DNA of 48,954 nucleotides from a virus: the IMG/VR virus record IMGVR_UViG_3300021960_000121, positions 1 to 48,954 of that record. One strand, written 5' to 3'. Below, one piece after another: positions 18,701 through 25,548 of this stretch (its first letter is position 1; every line of letters starts with the position of its first letter). Below the pieces are notes generated by a model that made no database searches, was not told the DNA's origin, and saw nothing but the letters and a program-made list of their open reading frames with translations. The position numbers and the translations under genes are program-made.

Positions 18701-18974
18701 GTAACCAAGCATTTTGATGTGAGTAGTATAACTTTCCATCTGCACTGTTTTTTGCAAGTTTTCCAGATTCTGGTAAAGTATCAAAATCACTAAAAGTGGG
18801 AAATTCTCTATAATGTATTAATTGTAAATTACTACGTGCTGTCGCAGAATTGGATGCGCCAGTACCACCCATATCAATGCCAATAAGATCTTGATCAGTA
18901 AATTCACCAAGAATTACTTCTCCATCATTTTGGAATATTGCCTTGATAGGTCTTACTGTATCGAATGCCACCAT
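15786..18974 (-). CDS. Tail fibre protein with two PKD-like domains
   Basis: 1062 residues, ATG with AAAGGAG 4 nt upstream. The N-terminus (GEVILGEFTDQDLIGIDMGG then TGASNSATARSNLQLI) is the same anchor as in the 127-residue protein at 10312. A display motif (GKLYYSHQNAWLQIGQ) and a fibre motif (IPELDTLKEIADSLGDTLDF) follow. Two PKD-like Ig domains are centred near residue 345 (YDIDWGDGSNTNNTT...HTY) and 456 (YTMDWGDGTAVENIT...HTW). The remaining 550 residues are Ser/Thr/Asn-rich beta sequence with no named family. PKD domains in virion proteins usually act as spacers or weak surface-binding modules. It is the first gene after the putative CATAAATA promoter at 18990. Confidence 0.92.
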   Translation of the reverse strand: MVAFDTVRPIKAIFQNDGEVILGEFTDQDLIGIDMGGTGASNSATARSNLQLIHYREFPTFSDFDTLPESGKLAKNSADGKLYYSHQNAWLQIGQSQLVSGTDNSGVFVDETEVEKFIFTGRIVYSYDGPTKTATLTVDVDDIEDRLDILEDDDQTSGSVRYLIKQRFDQLLDGVIPELDTLKEIADSLGDTLDFRNDFDNHVLDFNQLDTDFTTFKQDITNFDNVDLTTNAPIQGDAIIWDPTTSKWIPGASFNSSDFEAAFQTKTAADLDVGNASDGSFSDGALVIESDRKTADVIDDLNEALDNIRKGVYVKSVSFSANPTFGGQGTYVTLNLTVDGTANRYDIDWGDGSNTNNTTDSTPSHTYTSNANSPYTVTVRAYNSSGSGAGSEASSTIEDYIIIYTTDPAAAFRLYRNATGGSELSGNNLYVIEGDSLYLENISTQTTMADVEYTMDWGDGTAVENITSDNADGGVTGNRLQHTWGFGTHTGSGRDTLRLTLSSHSTANPNVIPKQTTKSLKVYDINPSAPQGLSSKSISFSGNTGSSPLLASGFTDNTTGTTYSIGSSVQRTTSTSGNISSTSISSFAYNADSGTLTALVNGVDNGNKVLDSNNNSGTYTSLKIDSESDYNGLNSSGSYSNFNNSIYYPNLYKGFKAKIQKSAAAVPVGVNRYQLSHSGTGNTNSIEFVKDNLTSTPTLTAGTISEKTGFYKYISGIPYYTYNSKLTWSDISVSNLVGQTYRNTSQVLYVTGSNNYEGTSSQSINNKSFNYSAIDGTTTMLQSGYPLVNTGVGTPYAIGDLEIDITNSGVRTIESIRAVAYNVNGTGSYVNNNQKIAVHTSSQSGISELSIPVSSSLGSGYNDSGKRIFDFASEITDTPTYNNTINFYTNNLYSESSDPGVSGTQEATVRLGVLKHSLDDYSGFLPVGPDRSGDSGVQYFTFAFRRTITANFNINISSSGVSGVWIAAPGTTIDTASSLNGWLDCSVQYAGAGVPGESTSGGGNGSNGCASTGGDRIQSNTSLSGSYTMTLGTENLTNATNNVALVRIALNSGQSVNSISIT

Positions 18975-18989
18975 GCGCTCCTTTATAAC

Positions 18990-18997
18990 TATTTATG
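18990..18997 (-). promoter_or_regulatory. Probable late promoter CATAAATA
   Basis: TATTTATG on the plus strand, so CATAAATA on the coding strand, overlapping the TAA stop of the PAAR-peptidase gene. It is 15 nt upstream of the ATG at 18974, leaving a very short leader that still contains AAAGGAG. It matches the NATAAATA late motif reported for marine T4-like phages. Confidence 0.6.
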
Positions 18998-20036
18998 TAA
19001 CTTGACCACCAACCCCAGAGGACTTTGGTGCATTTACTTGTCCTACTTGCGGCGCAAGAGTTTTTCCATCTTCACAAGATACTGCACGTCGAATGGTTAA
19101 CACACCTCTAGACCCACTATTTCTCTTATATGTTCTTACAGATAAAGTGTTACCCTGATTTCCACCTATCATATCAACTGTATTATTTGTATAATTTCCT
19201 GTCGCAAACCCAACATGTCCACTACCAGAACTCCTACCATTTCTAAACATTACAACTATATCGCCAGGCTGCATTTCATTCCATGGTATTTCTTTACCAT
19301 ATGATTCGTAACCACGGGCCATTGCAGTTTTATGATATTTGTTACCACTTCTTTTAAGGGTTGCTCCTACAAAGACCGCACACCAAGCAGTTTCATCTGC
19401 ATATTGATTTCCTTGATATCCAATTTCATCCCATAATGCAGTAATGTTTGGGTTATTGCCAGTTTCTTTCCATGCACTATTTCCCATAGATAATGCCTTT
19501 TGTGCGACCTCATAGGGGTTTCTTTGGGGCATTTCCCCACACATTCCACTAGACAATTCTTCATATTCTGGTTTCTCGCCATTTGTAGATTCTATTTGTT
19601 CTGAGTTGTTAATAGGATTTGCATTTGCAGAATCATCCACTGTTTGTATATTACTAGGATATAATGCTGGCGCATCTCTTAATTTAGGGGCAGGGAATGG
19701 TGTAAATTCTGGAAATGTGAACTCTGGGGGGGTGAAAGATTCTCCACTATCTCCAGCAAATACATTACCACTCCCTTGGGCAATAGCAGAACCACACGCA
19801 ACAGGGTCACCTATTCGCGCAACTGCCTTGCCGTTTGCATATACGGTTGCAGACCCAGCTGCAGTAGACGAACCATGTGGTGGTACATTTGGGCATCCAT
19901 GTGGTGTCCAACCATCACCTTTTCTATGGGTGGGTTTACTATTTGTTTTTACATTACCACTGCCACCATTATTCGCTCTTGGTGGGAAACATCCATGTCC
20001 TGTGCAGTTGTCATCTTTTCTAGTTACAGCTGGCAT
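18993..20036 (-). CDS. PAAR spike-tip protein fused to a cysteine peptidase/amidase domain
   Basis: 347 residues. Residues 1-95 are a PAAR domain: MPAVTRKDDNCTGHGCFP, HGCPNVPPHG, ANGKAVARIGDPVACGS and GSGNVFAG, with Cys/His residues (C11, H14, C16, H46, C48, H54, C81) that could bind the tip metal. A Pro-rich and acidic linker covers about 96-165. Residues about 170-320 match the CHAP/NlpC-P60-like hydrolase type (TIGR02594-like): ADETAWCAVFVGATLKRSG with Cys219, a PGDIVVM motif at 257, GHVGFATG with His274, and GGNQ at 291-294. This suggests a spike tip that also cuts peptidoglycan peptides or amides as the tail penetrates, a role T4 gives to the gp5 lysozyme. Its first codons overlap the end of the 1039-residue gene. 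Confidence 0.93.
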   Translation of the reverse strand: MPAVTRKDDNCTGHGCFPPRANNGGSGNVKTNSKPTHRKGDGWTPHGCPNVPPHGSSTAAGSATVYANGKAVARIGDPVACGSAIAQGSGNVFAGDSGESFTPPEFTFPEFTPFPAPKLRDAPALYPSNIQTVDDSANANPINNSEQIESTNGEKPEYEELSSGMCGEMPQRNPYEVAQKALSMGNSAWKETGNNPNITALWDEIGYQGNQYADETAWCAVFVGATLKRSGNKYHKTAMARGYESYGKEIPWNEMQPGDIVVMFRNGRSSGSGHVGFATGNYTNNTVDMIGGNQGNTLSVRTYKRNSGSRGVLTIRRAVSCEDGKTLAPQVGQVNAPKSSGVGGQVT

Positions 20037-23000
20037 ATATTGGATATCCTCTCACTATTCTAACTTCTTGGGAATAATTATAAAAATCTTCTTCACTTAC
20101 ATCAATTTCACAATTTAATTTAAATGGAGAAATATCTTCCAAATATTCCATGGCCTCTGGTAAGTCTCCTAACGATCTCATTTGTTCATATATTTTAAGT
20201 TGATTTTCATATTCTTCTTTTGAAATTGCAAGTTCACCTTTTTCATATTCTGATTTAAAATTATTAATCAGAGTTTCAACATCTATATTATTTTCAGAAT
20301 TATCAAATCTAAAATGTCCATCTTCTCTCATTTTATTTATCCATTCAATTCTGTCTAAATAATCTCCTTTATAATATAATTTTTCTGGTAATTCATCACT
20401 GGTAAATAAAAATCTATCTCTGTCATATGACCAATTATTGTGTACAGGAAATTCTAAATCAATTATTTTTCTAAGACCACGAGCAGTATCAATCTCTTGT
20501 CTAAATAGAATATTTTCTACAACAACATTATCTCTCAATACACCAATTTTTTTCAAATCAAAAGATACATTAGACCCCGTTACTACCAAAATTGTATAGT
20601 CTCCAGTTAAAGATCTTTCTGCTTGCAATGATGCAATTTCATTTGTAAGTCTTTCTATTTCAGTTGGGTCTGTCTCATTTGCTAGTTCTGCCTGTCTATC
20701 TGAAATTATAATATCAATTTCTTGCAATGAATTTAAATTATTATAAGAATATTGAATATTTTTTGTCATTTCTTCAAATTCACCAAAAACGTTTTGTACC
20801 TCTAATCCTACGATAGTTCTTGGTTGTTCACCCAATCCATCTCCTAAGTCTATAGGATATAATTCTTCATATAATACATCGGTAATTATGCCATGAGTCG
20901 AACCTTGAAATACTTTCTCTCCAACATTAAATCGGTTTACATCACTCAAAGGATTTTCTAAAATATATGTTAATGTACCTTTTGTTGAGTTAATTCCTAG
21001 TACACCTGTTTTTAATATTCTAGGAGTTAATAATTCAAAATCAGTATAGTCATAATCTAAAGGATAATGACCATGTTCTTGTACCCAAGATTCATAAGAG
21101 TATTTTCTTAGAAATTCATCGACTTCTCCAATACGACCTCTAACATATCTTTGATCTACCATTTCCAAACATTCTGGCAATCTCCCAGAACCCTGTATAA
21201 TTTCATATGTAAAGTTATATTTACCATCTCCAATTCCCCCACTATCTTTATCCATATCATGATCGACATATTCAAATTCATATAGAGTGTTAGATGGATT
21301 GTTTGCCCCTGTAACAGTTTGTTTTATCCTATATTCTTGATCAAATGATCTGCCGTGCCTACCAGAAGGTCTACCATCACTTTCTTTCAGAAAGCCTGGA
21401 AATGGAATAAATTTAGTAGATGGATCTAATCTTGGCACTGGAATAACATCGTGTCCATATGCATTAGACCCACCATTTCTAGGGTGTCCTGATTCGATTT
21501 TAAAATGTGGTATTATAATTTGTTTTAATTGATTATAATGAGAAATTCCAATATAATTATTTGAATATACAAATTCATATGGAGACTCTACATACTCTTG
21601 ATACATACCACCATACATTGCAGAATTATGATCGTAGAATATAACAGCCTGTGTATCCATGACAGAATACTTACCAGTATTTTTAATATTGACTGCATCC
21701 AGAATTATCTGTCTACCACCTCTAAACTCAAATAGTCCAAATTGTTTTTTAAATAAACTTTTACCATTTGTATTGGTTGTTGCAGTAGTTTTTGCAAAAT
21801 TAGAATCTGGAATATATGATATATCTGTTGGTGGTGTAATTTGAGGCACCATTCCAAATGTAGTATCTGTGTCTATATCAATATAAAAATAATTATATAG
21901 ATAAGTCTTATCTGGTTGACTATAATATGGTTTTATAGGTACAATAATATCTTGAGAACTACGAATTTCAAATTCAGTTCTAAATACTAAATCAGATTGT
22001 TCTGCATAAAATTTACCTTTAGGTTCTTGAATAGATTTAAACTTTTTAAAGTAATTATTGATAGGAACATTTGTTATATCTGGAGAACCAAAATATAAAT
22101 TCTTTTGTATAACTACATCATCTGGACTTTGATAATATAGTAAATCATTGAATATTTTATCCTGTGGTTTTGTGATTAATAGACCACTTGGACTCTTTAT
22201 CCAATCTGGTTCTTGATTATATAAGTGCGCGTATGAATTGTGCAACTCTTTAGCTTTACTTAAATCATAAGATAAATTTAATTCAAAATCTTTATCTAAA
22301 GTTGTCGAAGAGTATGTTATCTTTGAAGTAACTTCGCCTGTATCTTTTGCGCCTAAAATAATCTTATTGTCTGGAACTATTTGTTGGAATAACAAATTAG
22401 TTTCTTTTACATTAGATTTTATCAGAGAACTTTCATCTCTGGTAAATAACTCTGCGTGTACTAAATCTACAAATTCACCATAACTATCTGCAATAGTTGC
22501 CATTTTTGTTACTTGGTCTAAGTTATACCTTGCAAATTCTGAATTTTCTCCATGCAGAATATGTTCACCGTCACCTGATAGTAGGTGTTGTGCAGATTTT
22601 ACTTGATTTTGTATTCTTTGTATGATATTTTTACTGAATATTCCAATATCACCAAGTTTAGATACAATAATGTCATCTGTATCATAATTTGATATTGCAT
22701 TTTGAACAATATCTCTACTAATACCAAGATCAAATTGTTTTGAATCTGTTCCGATATTACTTGTCACTAATTCCATTAGTTTGGATTTATCAGTAATGAT
22801 ACTATCGAGTCTAGATAAGTTATTCCATATACTACCAATAATACCTGTTTCTGAATATCTATCAAGTCCAACATCTGTTATTTCAATGATGTTATTGAAA
22901 CTGACAACATCTGTAGAAATTATTTCTACCTTTGTGGAGAAAATTTCTGCTATATATTCCGATCCACCAGTTTCATATGCATTACTTGCATACTCTAAAG

Positions 23001-23139
23001 TTTGTCCATCATCTTGAGTATAACGAAATAAATTATAATATTCTATTGTTACAGATGAATCGCGCTCAAATACATAATTCCATCTTTTAGTGGTTTTAAT
23101 CTGTGTTTGTACACCGCCGGAGGTAAAAAATTGTGGCAT
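20020..23139 (-). CDS. Large virion protein of unknown family, upstream of the PAAR protein
   Basis: 1039 residues, starting MPQFFTSGGVQTQIKTTKRW; AAGG lies 7 nt before the ATG. No family recognised. The sequence alternates long hydrophilic helices and beta segments. A clear coiled coil lies near residues 803-845 (IIISDRQAELANETDPTEIE then RLTNEIASLQAER), and the region near residue 640 is Gly/Asp-rich (DHDMDKDSGGIGDGKYNFTY). The C-terminal third has many acidic and aromatic residues, ending RIVRGYPIYASCN. It lies 1 nt after the acidic repeat gene and overlaps the PAAR-peptidase gene by 17 bases, so the three are co-expressed and may act in one structure near the central spike. That link is inference. 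Confidence 0.9.
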   Translation of the reverse strand: MPQFFTSGGVQTQIKTTKRWNYVFERDSSVTIEYYNLFRYTQDDGQTLEYASNAYETGGSEYIAEIFSTKVEIISTDVVSFNNIIEITDVGLDRYSETGIIGSIWNNLSRLDSIITDKSKLMELVTSNIGTDSKQFDLGISRDIVQNAISNYDTDDIIVSKLGDIGIFSKNIIQRIQNQVKSAQHLLSGDGEHILHGENSEFARYNLDQVTKMATIADSYGEFVDLVHAELFTRDESSLIKSNVKETNLLFQQIVPDNKIILGAKDTGEVTSKITYSSTTLDKDFELNLSYDLSKAKELHNSYAHLYNQEPDWIKSPSGLLITKPQDKIFNDLLYYQSPDDVVIQKNLYFGSPDITNVPINNYFKKFKSIQEPKGKFYAEQSDLVFRTEFEIRSSQDIIVPIKPYYSQPDKTYLYNYFYIDIDTDTTFGMVPQITPPTDISYIPDSNFAKTTATTNTNGKSLFKKQFGLFEFRGGRQIILDAVNIKNTGKYSVMDTQAVIFYDHNSAMYGGMYQEYVESPYEFVYSNNYIGISHYNQLKQIIIPHFKIESGHPRNGGSNAYGHDVIPVPRLDPSTKFIPFPGFLKESDGRPSGRHGRSFDQEYRIKQTVTGANNPSNTLYEFEYVDHDMDKDSGGIGDGKYNFTYEIIQGSGRLPECLEMVDQRYVRGRIGEVDEFLRKYSYESWVQEHGHYPLDYDYTDFELLTPRILKTGVLGINSTKGTLTYILENPLSDVNRFNVGEKVFQGSTHGIITDVLYEELYPIDLGDGLGEQPRTIVGLEVQNVFGEFEEMTKNIQYSYNNLNSLQEIDIIISDRQAELANETDPTEIERLTNEIASLQAERSLTGDYTILVVTGSNVSFDLKKIGVLRDNVVVENILFRQEIDTARGLRKIIDLEFPVHNNWSYDRDRFLFTSDELPEKLYYKGDYLDRIEWINKMREDGHFRFDNSENNIDVETLINNFKSEYEKGELAISKEEYENQLKIYEQMRSLGDLPEAMEYLEDISPFKLNCEIDVSEEDFYNYSQEVRIVRGYPIYASCN

Positions 23140-23140
23140 A

Positions 23141-25459
23141 TTATAACCTTATCTGCCACATGGAATTGTCTCTTGCGACAAATGGGCCCACGAATGTATT
23201 TAATTCAATAGTAGATGGTACTGGGTTTAACTTATAAAATGTCACAGTTCCATCTCTTAGTTGTATGATACCTTTTGATGCGGCACCATTATTTTCATCT
23301 GGAGAAATTTCTGCGCCGATTTCGCCAAGTTGTTCTCCACTAGATGCACCTATACCAGTTTCATCTTCTCCAGTTTCACTGCCAGTATTTGTTGTTGTAG
23401 ATTCATCTTCTCCAGTATCACTACCAGTATTTGTTGTTGTAGATTCATCTTCTCCAGTATCTGCACCAGTAACTAATGTTGTAGATTCATCTTCTCCAGT
23501 ATCTGTGCCAGTGACTAATGTTGTAGATTCATCTTCTCCGTCATCTGTACCAGTATTTGTTGTTGTAGATTCATCTTCGCCAGTTTCACCACCAGTGACT
23601 AATGTTGTAGATTCATCTTCGCCAGTTTCACCACCAGTGACTAATGTTGTAGATTCATCTTCGCCAGTTTCACCACCAGTAATTAACGTTGTAGATTCAT
23701 CTTCTCCAGTTTCACCACCAGTAATTAACGTTGTAGATTCATCTTCTACTTCATCTTGACCTGTATTTTTTTCTGAAACTTCGTCTTGTATTTGTTCATC
23801 GCCAGTAATAACTGTACTAGATTCATCTACTACATCCTCAGAACCAGTTGTATTTGTTGATGCATCGTCAAGAATTTCTTCTCCCGATAAATTTAATATA
23901 CTAGTAGAATTTTCTACTACAAATTTTTCAAATTCTTCAAAAGTTTCAAATAAATTAAAGTTTAAGAAATCTTCATCTTCTGATAATGATGTGAATATAA
24001 TTGATAGTATATTTTCTATATCTTCTGGAGTTGCAAAATCTAAAGTTGCAAGTTGTATTTTTTCTACAAACCCTTGAATATCTAACTGATTGATTGCTTC
24101 TAATAGAGTAGTATCAGTTATATCTAGAGTAATTCCTTCGGATACTTCTATTTCATTGAATAAGAAATTTATAAAAAATTCTTCTATTTCGGACAAATCT
24201 TCGAAGTTTACATTTGAAAGTTCTAATTTATCAGTATCTTCACTAAATACCTTATTCAATAATTCATTTAATGTTGTTTCTTCTAAAGTTTTTAACTGAG
24301 TAGATGCAACAGTTTCAATTAATTCACTAAATTGAGTATCTTTAGATTCTACTATATCATCTAAATTAGTTAAAACTTTTTGTGTTAATTCTTCTGTGAT
24401 CTTTTCGATAATTGTGGGTACAACCGTAGTTTCAATTACTTCTTGAACACCTTGAATTACACTCTTTTGCAATTCTTCGTTGTCAGTAGTATCACCAATA
24501 TTTAAATTACTAGATGCTTCTACTACAACTTCTTCTATGAAACTTTGGAGTGAAATTTGTTCTTTAATTGTTTCAACAATAAGTTTTTCGGAAAGAGACT
24601 GCAATTCCTCCTTTGGTAAAGGTTCTATATACTCTCTACGAACTTCATCTGAAATATCTGAATCAGAAATTTCTTCTGGGGCCTCCCCTTGGGAAACATT
24701 CGATATACCACTAGATGATAACGCTTCTGCGGCGGCGATAAGTGATGTTTTAGTTTCTTCTACTATTTGTTCAATTGCATTGGCCAATAAAGCTTTTGTT
24801 GATTCTTCTTTTGGCTGAGTTGAAGGTAATATTGTTAGAGCAGAATCATTTACTTCAGAATCAGTTACTGCAACAATAACAGTTTGTGGTATAATTTCAT
24901 CACTACTTTGAACTAAGTCAGAACCTTCGTCAATTTTTTCGAAAGACTTTTCTGTTGGTGAAACGGATACCGTTTCTACTTCATTTGTTGTTGTATTACT
25001 CGATTCAGATTCAAATTCGGAAACTGGGCCCGTTGTTGTTGCAGATACAGATTCTGTTTCAATAGCAACGTCCGATACAGGACTAGTACTACTTTCTGGT
25101 ATCGCAATATTTCCAGTAGAAGAAAAAGTACTAAAAGATTCTATTTGAGAATTATCAGTATTATATAATTCAACCCACCATTCAAGTGTTGTGCCGTCTA
25201 CATCATAATAATACTTCGTGAGAGTATCTATAGTGGGAGTATATATTTTTAGTTGGAAAGTGTCACCATTGGATATGGTAGCAGAATTTCCTTGATTTGT
25301 ACCATTGACAATAATATCACCAGTTGAAAATGTCACTGATGCGGGAGCAACTAGTCCAGATATTGTCAGTTCGACAGACGAAACCTCGGCAGGAGAGGTT
25401 AATCCTGTCTCGGCAAGAACGTAATCTTGCAAAAAGAATATTTCAGTAATAGTTGCCAT
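23141..25459 (-). CDS. Very acidic repeat protein, virion-associated
   Basis: 772 residues, starting MATITEIFFLQDYVLAETG. Residues about 20-120 look like an Ig-type beta domain (VELTISGLVAPASVTFSTGD then IIVNGTNQGNS). The middle (about 125-560) is Glu/Asp/Ser-rich and mostly helical (EELTQKVLTNLDDIVESKD, EIEEFFINFLFNEIE). Residues about 575-700 are nine 14-residue repeats of the type EDESTTLVTGGETG, with degenerate copies on both sides. The last 55 residues form a compact end, GIIQLRDGTVTFYKLNPVPS to NSMWQIRL. No ribosome site is visible before the ATG, and the putative promoter CATAAATA ends only 7 nt upstream. The strong negative charge and repeats suggest a flexible spacer. Function unknown. 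Confidence 0.9.
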   Translation of the reverse strand: MATITEIFFLQDYVLAETGLTSPAEVSSVELTISGLVAPASVTFSTGDIIVNGTNQGNSATISNGDTFQLKIYTPTIDTLTKYYYDVDGTTLEWWVELYNTDNSQIESFSTFSSTGNIAIPESSTSPVSDVAIETESVSATTTGPVSEFESESSNTTTNEVETVSVSPTEKSFEKIDEGSDLVQSSDEIIPQTVIVAVTDSEVNDSALTILPSTQPKEESTKALLANAIEQIVEETKTSLIAAAEALSSSGISNVSQGEAPEEISDSDISDEVRREYIEPLPKEELQSLSEKLIVETIKEQISLQSFIEEVVVEASSNLNIGDTTDNEELQKSVIQGVQEVIETTVVPTIIEKITEELTQKVLTNLDDIVESKDTQFSELIETVASTQLKTLEETTLNELLNKVFSEDTDKLELSNVNFEDLSEIEEFFINFLFNEIEVSEGITLDITDTTLLEAINQLDIQGFVEKIQLATLDFATPEDIENILSIIFTSLSEDEDFLNFNLFETFEEFEKFVVENSTSILNLSGEEILDDASTNTTGSEDVVDESSTVITGDEQIQDEVSEKNTGQDEVEDESTTLITGGETGEDESTTLITGGETGEDESTTLVTGGETGEDESTTLVTGGETGEDESTTTNTGTDDGEDESTTLVTGTDTGEDESTTLVTGADTGEDESTTTNTGSDTGEDESTTTNTGSETGEDETGIGASSGEQLGEIGAEISPDENNGAASKGIIQLRDGTVTFYKLNPVPSTIELNTFVGPFVARDNSMWQIRL
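23369..23746. repeat. Tandem 42-bp coding repeat, nine units
   Basis: The word GTAGATTCATCTTC recurs at 23397, 23439, 23481, 23523, 23565, 23607, 23649, 23691 and 23733, exactly 42 bases apart. Each unit encodes 14 residues (EDESTT[LIV/T]xTGxxTG). The three right-most complete units are nearly identical, the left ones more varied; degenerate copies flank the array at about 23355 and 23813. The period is a multiple of three, so gain or loss of a unit keeps the frame. Confidence 0.95.
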
Positions 25460-25466
25460 TTGTTAC

Positions 25467-25474
25467 TATTTATG
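25467..25474 (-). promoter_or_regulatory. Probable late promoter CATAAATA
   Basis: TATTTATG on the plus strand. It lies after the terminator at 25497-25522 and only 7 nt before the ATG at 25459. A start site at the usual distance would leave almost no leader. No Shine-Dalgarno is visible. The position after a terminator argues that a promoter must exist here. Confidence 0.55.
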
Positions 25475-25496
25475 AATTAAATTGCCGAGAACAAAT

Positions 25497-25522
25497 AAAA
25501 AGGGGGATAAATCCCCCTTTTT
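25497..25522. terminator. Strong bidirectional rho-independent terminator
   Basis: A 12-bp perfect inverted repeat, AAAAAGGGGGAT (25497-25508) and ATCCCCCTTTTT (25511-25522), with a two-base loop AA. Poly-A on the left and poly-T on the right make it work on paper in both directions. On the minus strand it follows the stop of the 25549-28698 gene by 27 nt. Confidence 0.92.
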
Positions 25523-25548
25523 TCTACTTTATTTTTAAATTATAATTA

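Noticed and set aside
19606-20118. Plus-strand 170-codon open frame opposite the PAAR-peptidase gene
   Set aside because: It is antisense to a gene with clear PAAR and hydrolase motifs, has low-complexity Gly/Ala/Pro content produced by the reverse frame, and lacks its own promoter or ribosome site.
23369-23746. Regular repeats resembling a CRISPR array
   Set aside because: Units are directly adjacent, in frame and coding, with no unique spacers and no cas genes.
23265-23759. Plus-strand 164-codon open frame with SSPVS repeats
   Set aside because: It is the reverse reading of the 42-bp coding repeat; the open frame follows from the repeat having no stop in that frame.
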